A stretch of 64,000 bases of DNA from Pelagimonas phthalicica (GTDB lineage Bacteria; Pseudomonadota; Alphaproteobacteria; Rhodobacterales; Rhodobacteraceae): positions 744,001-808,000 of the forward strand of contig NZ_SOAP01000001.1 in the NCBI RefSeq assembly GCF_004364805.1, in the 5' to 3' direction. Of this stretch, positions 1-7,987 are shown piece by piece (within the stretch, counting starts at the first letter, position 1; each line of letters starts with the position of its first letter). Made by a program: the position numbers and the translations under genes. A model generated the notes under the pieces. The model worked only from the letters and a program-made list of their open reading frames with translations, was not told the DNA's origin and searched no databases.

Positions 1-223
1 CCATGACAGGGATAATCAGAAAGGCAAATCCAACCGGGTTACCGGTCTGCATGTACAGCCCGATCCCCCAAGCCGAGGCATAAGCCCCTAAGGCGTAGAA
101 CCCGCCATGGGCGATGTTGAGGATGCGCATCACACCATAGATCAGCGTGAGACCCACCGAAGACAGGAACAGCCAAGCGGCAAAGCCCAGCCCGTCCACT
201 GCAATGGCTATTGCAGTTAGCAT
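1..223 (-). CDS. Branched-chain amino acid/amide ABC transporter permease, LivH type (N-terminus only)
   Basis: The window holds the first 74 codons; the gene runs off the left edge. The translation starts MLTAIAIAVDGLGFAAWLFL and contains LTLIYGVMRILNIAHGGFYALG, the conserved first membrane hairpin of LivH/UrtB-type inner-membrane permeases. The ATG at 223 has GGAG about 8 bases upstream. It follows the binding-protein gene at 316-1590 on the same strand, as expected for a HAAT-type importer operon. The substrate cannot be told from this fragment; amides, urea or branched-chain amino acids are all possible. Confidence 0.85.
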   Translation of the reverse strand, partial: MLTAIAIAVDGLGFAAWLFLSSVGLTLIYGVMRILNIAHGGFYALGAYASAWGIGLYMQTGNPVGFAFLIIPVM

Positions 224-246
224 AAAGAACTCCGTGATGAGAGAAG

Positions 247-297
247 GGCCCGGTTCGGGCCGAAATATGGTCGAACCCGCCCGAGTCAGGTTCGACC
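247..297 (-). promoter_or_regulatory. Two intercistronic stem-loops between binding-protein and permease genes
   Basis: Two consecutive perfect inverted repeats lie in the 92-base gap between the binding-protein stop and livH. The first is GGCCCG (247-252) with CGGGCC (256-261), loop of 3. The second is GGTCGAACC (269-277) with GGTTCGACC (289-297). No T-run follows on the transcribed strand, so partial termination or mRNA stabilisation of the upstream binding-protein message fits better than full termination. Such hairpins are common after binding-protein genes; the function here is inferred. Confidence 0.5.
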
Positions 298-315
298 AAT
301 TTGTAAAAGCTCAGG

Positions 316-1590
316 TCAGTTGCAGGTCGCGCCGTCAAAGCCAGACTTGATCCAATTCAGGGATTTCACGCCTGCTGGAGGGTTCACACACCCGGCATCA
401 TAACGGATCACATCCACTAAAGAGGCAGACCCGTCTTCTGCCAGTTTGAACGTGCCATAGGCCGTATCCTGGATCGCTTGGTGACCACCTGCCAGGGCCA
501 TGGAAACCTTGCCCGACGGCCCCTCCCATTCAAGCCCTTCCAAGGCACCGATCACATCGTCTTGCAAAGAAGAGCCAGCTTTGTCAGCGGCGGCTTTTAC
601 GCCCAGCAGTGCCTGCGCCATCTTGTAGGATGGATAGGTCGGCTCTGAGCCGAAACGCTCTTTATAGGCCGCCCGGAACCATGTGTTCAGGTCGCTTTCC
701 GGTGCCAAATCTCCATGTGGCCCACGGGCCCCGATGACCGTACCTTCTGGGATTTGTTTTGCCAGCGAGAACATCGCAGTTTCACCTGCGGTCAGTACCA
801 CTTTGGAGCGTTCAAACAAGCCGCGAGCTGACCCCTGGATGACAAAAGCCTCCATGTCGCCTCCCCAAAAAGAAGAATGCACGACCTCAGGTCGATTGGT
901 CAAAAGCGCTGAAATTTCAGAGCCATACTGACCGGCATAGACTTTGGGAAATTGTTCGGTGACAACTTCGGTTGCCTCGGCAAGCTGCTCCAGCGAAGCC
1001 GAGAAATCGCGCCAGCTGTCTTGCCCCCACGCATAGTTTTGATTGATGCCAGCGACACGGCCAGCATCCGCGCCGGTATCCATCAGATAACGCGCGGCAG
1101 CCACATTATCCATGGTTGCCGTGGCCGCCGTTCTGAAAGTGTAATGCGGCTCGGTTACGATGTCCTCAAAAATCTGCGGCGTGCCGCAATCGAACAAGAT
1201 TGTGAGCCTTTTCAGTTTTTCCGCCTCGGGCGCGATGGACTTGCATGACGAGGAGGAAATATAGCCGACGACCATTTCCACTCCGTCTTTTTCCACCAAT
1301 TTCTGAAAGTCCGCGTTCTTTTGTTTCGAGTTCTCATCGACATAAACCGGCGCGATGGTGTTACCTGCCAACCCCGCCGTATTATAGGGTGCAGGCAAGT
1401 CACCTTTGTTGATCGCGTCAATGACAAGTTCCGCAGCGTTTCGCGCAGGCACACCAAACGGCCCGGCCGCCCCGCCCGACAAAAAGGTCACCACGCCAAC
1501 TTTCACATCGTCTGCAAATACAGGCGCGGCACAGATTGTTGCTGTCGCGACAGCGGTTGTGGTCATCAAAATACGGGAAATTTTCCTCAT
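316..1590 (-). CDS. ABC transporter periplasmic substrate-binding protein, LivK/Peripla_BP_6 type
   Basis: A 424-residue protein with a clear Sec signal peptide (MRKISRILMTTTAVATATICAAPVFA, about residues 1-26). The mature start DDVKVGVVTFLSGGAAGPFG is the usual first strand of type I periplasmic binding proteins of the HAAT family. Length fits the family. GGAGG lies 7 bases before the ATG. The permease LivH follows downstream, so this is probably the solute receptor of that importer. The ligand is unknown. A second, different binding protein lies immediately upstream in the same orientation, which is unusual for one transporter. Confidence 0.85.
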   Translation of the reverse strand: MRKISRILMTTTAVATATICAAPVFADDVKVGVVTFLSGGAAGPFGVPARNAAELVIDAINKGDLPAPYNTAGLAGNTIAPVYVDENSKQKNADFQKLVEKDGVEMVVGYISSSSCKSIAPEAEKLKRLTILFDCGTPQIFEDIVTEPHYTFRTAATATMDNVAAARYLMDTGADAGRVAGINQNYAWGQDSWRDFSASLEQLAEATEVVTEQFPKVYAGQYGSEISALLTNRPEVVHSSFWGGDMEAFVIQGSARGLFERSKVVLTAGETAMFSLAKQIPEGTVIGARGPHGDLAPESDLNTWFRAAYKERFGSEPTYPSYKMAQALLGVKAAADKAGSSLQDDVIGALEGLEWEGPSGKVSMALAGGHQAIQDTAYGTFKLAEDGSASLVDVIRYDAGCVNPPAGVKSLNWIKSGFDGATCN

Positions 1591-1831
1591 GCGAGGCCCT
1601 CCATTTTCTCAATAATCCCGCAAGCGACAAATCCGCGGCATTGGCCGCGATGATGGTCTGAAAAAGTCTTGCGAAATCCTCCCTCGCGCTTTGCTTGAAG
1701 CGCAGAGAAACCATGAGCGGGGAGCTGTGTGACCTCAATTCAGCCGCAAACAAGATCAGAGCGGAACGCGCGCAATTCGCCAATTTCACGAGCGGTTTCC
1801 GCTCGCTGGCCGTAAGAGGCAAACCCTGACG

Positions 1832-3055
1832 CTACTGGCCGGAAAAATCCGGCCATTGCGGCGGAGGGAAATAGACCGAAATATCCGTCAGCATCATTTG
1901 CGCCGGAGGGAAATCTGCATTTGGCCCGGTCCGCCCGATTGCTTGGGCCTGCATGATCTGATGATGCTTCGGATCCATATAGGATTGAAATCCGTCCGGA
2001 TCTTCTGGCAAGGCAAGGCTGAGGGTCTCCAAGGCTGTCTTGATTTTCTCTTTGTCAGCGGTTCCTCCGGCCTGCCGAACCGCCTCGGCTATGGCCAGAA
2101 TACCGGAATAGGCCCCCTCAGCGCTATAGCTTGGAAACCGCCCGGTCCTTTGATGAAACTCTTGTACAAAGGTTTGGTTCGCAGCCGTTTTCGGCCAGTT
2201 CAAATGGTGACGCGCAGATAGAACCAACCCTGCGGGCATATCAGAACCAAGTTCTGCCAGAATTTCGTAATTGCCACCGGTATCAAAGTTCATGAACTGA
2301 GACTGTTTGAACAAACCTAAACGATCTGCTTGACGGACAAAGGTCACAAGATCCAACCCCCAATGGGCATTGACGACAATGTCGGGCTCATCCGCCATGA
2401 TATTGCGAATATAAAGGCTGAAATCAGTATCAAAGAGCTTTGGCCAATAGGTCGAAACGACGTCATACTGCACCCCAAGATCATCTAGGAAGCGCCGCAA
2501 GTCTTCATAGCTGCGATAGCCGTAATCGTAATCCGGCCCGATGAAGCTGATCTTGAGCAGCCCCTGTGCTGCATAATGTTCCGCGATGTATTGAGCACCG
2601 GCCGACATGGACTGACGCGCCCCATTCGTAACGCGAAAATAATAAGGATGGAGATGTGTCGAGGTGAGCGCTGGCGACGCGTGATCGGTACCAATGAAAA
2701 AGGTTTCACTGCTGCGGGCATAGTCAGACACTGTCAGTGCCACCGCCGAACTGACTACTCCACAGAGAAAATCCACGCCGTCATCTTCGACAAAACTTCG
2801 TGCGATCAAGAGGGATCGCAATGTCTTGGACCGGCTGTCGCGCACAGTCACATCCAGCTTAGGGTATCCGCCTTTTGCCGCCAGATGATCCTGAGCCATT
2901 GCGATAGCTACCTGAGAGTCACGCCCATATAAGCCACCCGCGCCCGACAGAGGATACAGACACCCGACTTTGACGACGGTTCCATTTGCGACATCGGTTT
3001 GCGCCAAGCTCAGACTTGCACAGACGGCGAGTGTAACGGCGAGAAAAAATCTCAT
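1832..3055 (-). CDS. Periplasmic binding protein of the LivK/AmiC class, coupled to a two-component system
   Basis: A 407-residue protein with a short signal peptide (MRFFLAVTLAVCASLSLA) and the type I binding-protein opening VVKVGCLYPLSGAGGLYGRD. The segments FLCGVVSSAVALTVSDYA and SYSAEGAYSGILAIAEAV match the Peripla_BP_6 fold. Its ATG overlaps the regulator stop by four bases (ATGA), so the two are translationally coupled. This position suggests it may act as an input sensor for the kinase as well as, or instead of, a transport receptor. It is clearly different from the neighbouring binding protein. Ligand unknown. Confidence 0.8.
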   Translation of the reverse strand: MRFFLAVTLAVCASLSLAQTDVANGTVVKVGCLYPLSGAGGLYGRDSQVAIAMAQDHLAAKGGYPKLDVTVRDSRSKTLRSLLIARSFVEDDGVDFLCGVVSSAVALTVSDYARSSETFFIGTDHASPALTSTHLHPYYFRVTNGARQSMSAGAQYIAEHYAAQGLLKISFIGPDYDYGYRSYEDLRRFLDDLGVQYDVVSTYWPKLFDTDFSLYIRNIMADEPDIVVNAHWGLDLVTFVRQADRLGLFKQSQFMNFDTGGNYEILAELGSDMPAGLVLSARHHLNWPKTAANQTFVQEFHQRTGRFPSYSAEGAYSGILAIAEAVRQAGGTADKEKIKTALETLSLALPEDPDGFQSYMDPKHHQIMQAQAIGRTGPNADFPPAQMMLTDISVYFPPPQWPDFSGQ

Positions 3056-4368
3056 ACCATCCCAAGCCTTTGCATTTTCCGCTTCAGCGCATGGCGGGAA
3101 ATCCCAAGCTGTTCCGCCGCCAGCCCCTTGCGCCCTTGCGCTTTGGTCAATGCGTCGCGCACCAAATCGCGCTCAACATTTCGCATTGTTTCTTCAATCC
3201 CAAAGGCTGCGTGCGCGTCTCGCACTGTCATGTCCGCGGGCAAATCGGTCTCGGCCAGCACCTCACCGCCCTTTAAAATGGTCAAACGCTCTATCAGGTT
3301 CTTCAACTCTCGCACATTGCCCGGCCAACCGTAGCCTTTCAGCCCGTCGTGAAAGGCGCGCGAAAACTGGACCGACCGTTGATCCAACCTGATCGCACAT
3401 TCCCGAGCGAAATGAATGCACAACAGTTCTATGTCCTGCGGACGCTCGCGCAAAGGGGGCACTTTGATAGGGAGCATCGACAGTTTCAAATAAAGATCTC
3501 GGCGAAAACTGCCTTCATCGCAACACTGCGACAGATCACGAGAAGATGTGGTGATCAAACGCACATTAGATGCAACACCTGACGTTCCGGGTGTCAGATA
3601 AAGACATCCCTTGTCCAAAAAATCCAATAACCGTGCTTGCGCCGTGGCTGGTAGAGCCTCGACTTCGTGCAAGAACAGCGTTCCACCATCCGCCGCTTCA
3701 ATCAAACCCGGACGCGGCAGTTCTCCCTGACGCCCAAACAGCTCCGTTTCAACAAAATCGCCAGTCAAAGTGGCGCAGTTCACCTCAACAAAGGGCGCAT
3801 CCTCACCGCAACTTCTCTGGTGCAAATCACGCGCAACAACAGCACGCCCTACGCCCAATTCCCCAAGCAAGTACACGGCGCTCAACCTGGTTCGTGCAGC
3901 ACGATCAAGCAGGCCACGCAGATGCCGAATTTCAGGGCTATTTCCCAAAAGGGAGACATCATGAAGTGACGCTTCAGACCGAAATTGCGTCTCGGATCGC
4001 GCGCCACTTGCCTGGACAGTGTTTGCCAGCAGTTGCACCAATTCATCCATATCGAACGGCTTGGCCAGATATTCAATCGCGCCTTGCTTCACCGCTTCGA
4101 CTGCATCGCGGGTCGCGTCCAGCGCCGACATCATGATAACCGGCAATTCGGGCATATCCATGCGCAAATGCCGAAGGATTTCCAGACCGGACATTCCCGG
4201 CATGCGTACATCCAGCAGCACAACATCCGGTCGCTTTTTCAATGCTAATTCATAACCTTGACGCCCATTATGGCTTTCGAGGCATTCATAGCCGATTTGC
4301 CGCAATGTGAACGACAAGGATCGCGTCAACCGGATTTCGTCATCAATGATCAGGATGGTCTTGGTCAT
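3052..4368 (-). CDS. NtrC-family response regulator with degenerate AAA+ domain (no GAFTGA)
   Basis: The ATG at 4368 is chosen because AAAGGAG lies 8 bases upstream; an in-frame ATG at 4389 has weaker support. Receiver domain residues 1-120 has the acidic pair in ILIIDDE and phospho-acceptor Asp53 in LLDVRMPGMSG. The AAA+ domain is altered: Walker A reads GELGVGRAV (Arg for the usual Lys), the sigma-54 contact loop GAFTGA is missing (ELFGRQGELPRPG), and Walker B reads LFLHEVEAL with His for Asp. A Fis-type helix-turn-helix ends the protein (LAAEQLGISRHALKRKMQRL). It probably acts on the housekeeping sigma factor, as known for Rhodobacter NtrC and HupR. It overlaps the kinase gene by 26 bases. 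Confidence 0.85.
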   Translation of the reverse strand: MTKTILIIDDEIRLTRSLSFTLRQIGYECLESHNGRQGYELALKKRPDVVLLDVRMPGMSGLEILRHLRMDMPELPVIMMSALDATRDAVEAVKQGAIEYLAKPFDMDELVQLLANTVQASGARSETQFRSEASLHDVSLLGNSPEIRHLRGLLDRAARTRLSAVYLLGELGVGRAVVARDLHQRSCGEDAPFVEVNCATLTGDFVETELFGRQGELPRPGLIEAADGGTLFLHEVEALPATAQARLLDFLDKGCLYLTPGTSGVASNVRLITTSSRDLSQCCDEGSFRRDLYLKLSMLPIKVPPLRERPQDIELLCIHFARECAIRLDQRSVQFSRAFHDGLKGYGWPGNVRELKNLIERLTILKGGEVLAETDLPADMTVRDAHAAFGIEETMRNVERDLVRDALTKAQGRKGLAAEQLGISRHALKRKMQRLGMV

Positions 4369-6046
4369 CTGCCCCGCTCCTTTTTGCACTGCGTGGGAAG
4401 GTTAGGGTAACCTTGGTACCCTTGCCTTCGGCGCTCTCGATGTCCATTCGTCCGCCATTCGACCGAACCAATTCCGCACAAACAGCAAGCCCCAATCCCG
4501 ACCCACGCGTTCGCGTGGTAAAGAACGGTCGCAAGACTTTGGCCAAAACCTCCTCAGTCATCCCAGTTCCATTATCCTCGACCCGAATTTGAACATCGCC
4601 ACCGACGCGCAACGCAGTGAGGGAAATCAGCCCCCCCTGTGGGAGCGCATCAATCGAATTCAGAATGAGGTTCAAAAGGATCTGTCGCAGATGCGCTTCG
4701 TCAATTTCGAACTCCAAACGCGACTCACCACCCAGGTTTAGGGTCACACCATGTTCCATGAGTTTGGCCGCTGTCAGCGTGTGCAAGCTTCGGAACACAT
4801 CCCGCACAGCCACGCGTTCGACATTTGGGCGCGCCGGTCTGGCATATTTCAAAAACTCCTCGATGGTTTGATCCACCCGTTCGATTTCTTCGGCAATTTC
4901 ATCATACATTTCGATGCGGTCGCCTTTTGTTTCCTGCCGTTTCAGCCCGTAAAGCGCTGTTACGACAGTCGCCAAAGGGTTGCGCACCTCATGGGCAATC
5001 CCCGCGGCCAAGTTGCCCAAGGATGCGCGGCGTTCACTCTCTACGCGCGAGTTGATCATGTCCCGCAAGTGCCGTCGCATATGGTTGAAGGCCTTTGCGA
5101 GGCTGCCCAACTCTCCTGGTCCTGTCTCTGGCACCGCTGTCATGAAATCCCCACGAGACACCGCATCCGCCCCCGCCTTTAAAGGGGCAAGGTAGGTATT
5201 GAGCCGGTGAGACAGCCTGAGAAACAAAAGGACCATTACCGCAGCTAAGAGCGCCGATAATAACAGTAAGACGATACGCAAGGTTTGCCTCGGGCTGGTC
5301 AATTGGTCGTTCTGAGCGACAAGCTCCAAATGCCAGCCCGGCAAGATTGCCCGCGACGATTGCAAGATTGTTTCGCCCGTGGCCATTGCGCCCGTGCTTT
5401 TGAGTTTCATTCGATCAAAAACCACCAATTGCGGGGTGCGAATGCCTTCCAGTTCAAGAGGTTGCATTTGCTCTGTCAGGGATGCCAGCCGCATTCTCAT
5501 GACGGCGTAACCCAATATTTGGTGGTCGACCTTGACCGGCAAACTGAACTGGAACCAGCCCGGGTATCCATCCGCCGGCAAAACAGGTCCAACAACTTCT
5601 GCGTTCTGAAAACTGATTATAGGCGTGGTTGGCAACACGTCGCCCCGAAAGCCATCTGAGGACGGAACCACCGCCAGAACCTTGCCCTTTGGGTCCAGTA
5701 ACTCGATGGAATAGACATCCTGGCTTTCTGCCTCCAATAGGAGGAAATCAAGCAAGTCTGACGCCTCATTAATCGGCTGACCACTCCCCAAAAACCGCGC
5801 TGTTTCAGGCAAGTCCACGATGTTTTCCAAACGGTTCAAATGCCCGCCGAGAAAGCTGCCCATGCGTGACGTCACAGCCTCCAGCTCACCTTCGGCTCGG
5901 CTGTGTGAAATCGTGTCGATCAACTGTGCGCTATAGCGATCATACAGCACGGATATCAGGATCAGCGGAAGAAGCGCCGCAAAGAGCGCAGCAAATAGAT
6001 AGTTTTTCGCCACGCTGCCGTTTCGCCCGTCACGCCCAAAAATCAT
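4343..6046 (-). CDS. Membrane sensor histidine kinase, cognate to the NtrC-like regulator
   Basis: A 567-residue kinase. A membrane segment lies at about residues 15-35, then an extracytoplasmic sensor region of about 215 residues that looks like a double-Cache/PAS-type fold, a second membrane segment (about 256-277), a HAMP linker, and the H-box AAGIAHEVRNPLATV with phospho-acceptor His352. The N-box (LNLILNSIDALPQGG), G1 (VEDNGTGM) and G2 (RGSGLGLAV) of the ATPase domain are intact. It is first in an operon with the regulator and a periplasmic binding protein, so it may sense the loaded binding protein or the solute directly. The signal is unknown. Confidence 0.88.
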   Translation of the reverse strand: MIFGRDGRNGSVAKNYLFAALFAALLPLILISVLYDRYSAQLIDTISHSRAEGELEAVTSRMGSFLGGHLNRLENIVDLPETARFLGSGQPINEASDLLDFLLLEAESQDVYSIELLDPKGKVLAVVPSSDGFRGDVLPTTPIISFQNAEVVGPVLPADGYPGWFQFSLPVKVDHQILGYAVMRMRLASLTEQMQPLELEGIRTPQLVVFDRMKLKSTGAMATGETILQSSRAILPGWHLELVAQNDQLTSPRQTLRIVLLLLSALLAAVMVLLFLRLSHRLNTYLAPLKAGADAVSRGDFMTAVPETGPGELGSLAKAFNHMRRHLRDMINSRVESERRASLGNLAAGIAHEVRNPLATVVTALYGLKRQETKGDRIEMYDEIAEEIERVDQTIEEFLKYARPARPNVERVAVRDVFRSLHTLTAAKLMEHGVTLNLGGESRLEFEIDEAHLRQILLNLILNSIDALPQGGLISLTALRVGGDVQIRVEDNGTGMTEEVLAKVLRPFFTTRTRGSGLGLAVCAELVRSNGGRMDIESAEGKGTKVTLTFPRSAKRSGADDQDHPDH

Positions 6047-6226
6047 TCAATCCCCCCCGTCACAAAGTACCTTATGACAACAATGAGGACACAGATAGCG
6101 ATTGAAAAAATGAGCGGTTTCCGCTCATGGCGACTGAGCTTCATCAGCCCGGCTACCAACACGTCTCCTAAGGAAGCACGCCCAAGGTGCCGCCATAGCC
6201 AGAAACGATTTCAGGACCCGAATGCG

Positions 6227-7987
6227 TTACTTTCGCGCCAGAATGCAGGTTTGCAAATTGTGTTGCATGGGAATGATCTCTTCCACAGTAAGGAAGCTTC
6301 CCCAAGACGTTCTAATATAATCAGCTTTGTGAAAGCTGAGCGTGCGATAGGGGCCGATCTCGGTGCGACGATAGGTTTGCACATCCTGCGTCATCGGATG
6401 AGCCAGATCATCCTTTAGACCAGAAAACTGCGCTACTTTTTCAGACAAGTCCGATCCCGTTTGCGCGACCTGCTCGCGCCACGCCTCCCAGGTTGGCTCG
6501 GTATGGGCGGTAAGATAGGCCAGCCCGCCGGGGCGCAGTATTCGTCTGATTTCGCTCAGAAAGGCGCTTTCGAACGTATCCACATGCGTAAAGACCGAAA
6601 ATGCCGTGACAACGTTGAAATAGTTATCCTCGAATGGCAGATTGGGAAGCGCCGGCACAAAAACTGGTTTGACGTTTTGAGGCATCACCTTGGAAAGCCA
6701 GCGGATATGGCGCCCATTGATATCTGTTCCCCAGATTTCGGGCGTATCACTTTGGCACGCAAAGTGCCGCAACACCCGACCGCTGGCACAGCCAATATCA
6801 AGGATGCGGTCAATTTGGATGTCTCGTGTTCTCGCCGCGGCCTGAACATGTTCGTAGTCGCGCAGCCCGCTGATCCAGTAACGCGCATCCTGCCCTTTGC
6901 TATACCCCTCTCGGTCCTCGGAATTTGGAATGGGCAACTGATCTTTGTTCTTCATTTCGAGCAGCGGCAAAGACCGGAGGTTCGCAGGCAGGCTGATCTG
7001 GGTTCGGGCTTCAAACTCGGTATCATCCCATGTGGATATCGCAGGCTGGTCGGAAAAGGCGTCTGCATCCAAGGCATTGCAAGAAAAATCATCTTCCCAA
7101 CGCTGTGGCCTGTGTTCCGGGGCAATCGGCTGAACCGAAGCGGTATTCACCTGCTCAGACGCCGCGGGCTTGGTTGTTTTTGGGGCCGGTTTCACATCGG
7201 TCGGCGCATTCAGTTCCCTCAACCCGTCCAACCGCCCCGGTTCACGCGCCGCGACAATGCCAATCCTGGACGCCCTATTAGCTTTCAACCTGTCCGGCAA
7301 ATTGGCCTGCCAATAATAGATTTTGGCCTCTGCGAAACCCAACCACTTCAAAATGTCCTTTAGAACCTTGGGACCGCTGGGCAGCCAGCTCAACTCATGG
7401 ACCCCCGACATCACTTCCTCGACACCTTCCTTCTTGTAATGGAGGGCCGGCACTTCCACCTCACCCGGGATGTAGGGCGAGCACGCGGTGTTCAGGAAAA
7501 GCAGTTCCTTGGTGCGGTCTGCGGCGTATTTCAAACCCGTAACCGGGTCGGGAAGGTGATAGAAAATCCCTGAAAACCAGGTGACGTCAAATTCCTGATC
7601 TCCCGCGCCGATCTGCATAAGGTCGGCAACCTCAAACGCCATGCCTGAACTGTCCGCGTCGCGGTTTGCCAAGACAAAGTTTGCCTGATTGATCCAATGG
7701 TCCCGAACATCAAAACCATAGGTCCGACTGGCCCCGGCATCCTTTGCCGCAAAGGAGTACCCCCCCGCATTGCAAGCACAATCCAGAAAACTGCGCCCTT
7801 CCATTCCGTTTGGCAAAACATGCTCGGTCGCGAATTGGAACGAGCTATGCGCGTTTAAGAAGGTGACCTCCTTGCCAGTGGTATCGAGATTTGGCTGATC
7901 ACTGGTCGACAGCCCATTACCAAGCTCCAAATGGTGGTGCCATGGGGCCAGTTTTTGGATCTGATCAAGTAACTCTTGGCGGCTCAT
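6227..7987 (-). CDS. Tandem SAM-dependent methyltransferase (two catalytic domains)
   Basis: A 586-residue protein with two Rossmann methyltransferase domains. The first (about 60-240) has motif I FLDCACNAGGYSFAAKDAGA and resembles the CmoB/DUF1698 type. A low-complexity linker rich in Pro, Thr and Ala (about 265-300) separates it from the second (about 390-510), which has ILDIGCASGRVLRHFA and the post-motif RRILRPGGLAYLT of Methyltransf_11/25. It is the last gene of the galE-glycosyltransferase operon and overlaps the previous gene by four bases, so it probably methylates a sugar or the carrier of a surface glycan. The acceptor is unknown. Confidence 0.75.
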   Translation of the reverse strand: MSRQELLDQIQKLAPWHHHLELGNGLSTSDQPNLDTTGKEVTFLNAHSSFQFATEHVLPNGMEGRSFLDCACNAGGYSFAAKDAGASRTYGFDVRDHWINQANFVLANRDADSSGMAFEVADLMQIGAGDQEFDVTWFSGIFYHLPDPVTGLKYAADRTKELLFLNTACSPYIPGEVEVPALHYKKEGVEEVMSGVHELSWLPSGPKVLKDILKWLGFAEAKIYYWQANLPDRLKANRASRIGIVAAREPGRLDGLRELNAPTDVKPAPKTTKPAASEQVNTASVQPIAPEHRPQRWEDDFSCNALDADAFSDQPAISTWDDTEFEARTQISLPANLRSLPLLEMKNKDQLPIPNSEDREGYSKGQDARYWISGLRDYEHVQAAARTRDIQIDRILDIGCASGRVLRHFACQSDTPEIWGTDINGRHIRWLSKVMPQNVKPVFVPALPNLPFEDNYFNVVTAFSVFTHVDTFESAFLSEIRRILRPGGLAYLTAHTEPTWEAWREQVAQTGSDLSEKVAQFSGLKDDLAHPMTQDVQTYRRTEIGPYRTLSFHKADYIRTSWGSFLTVEEIIPMQHNLQTCILARK

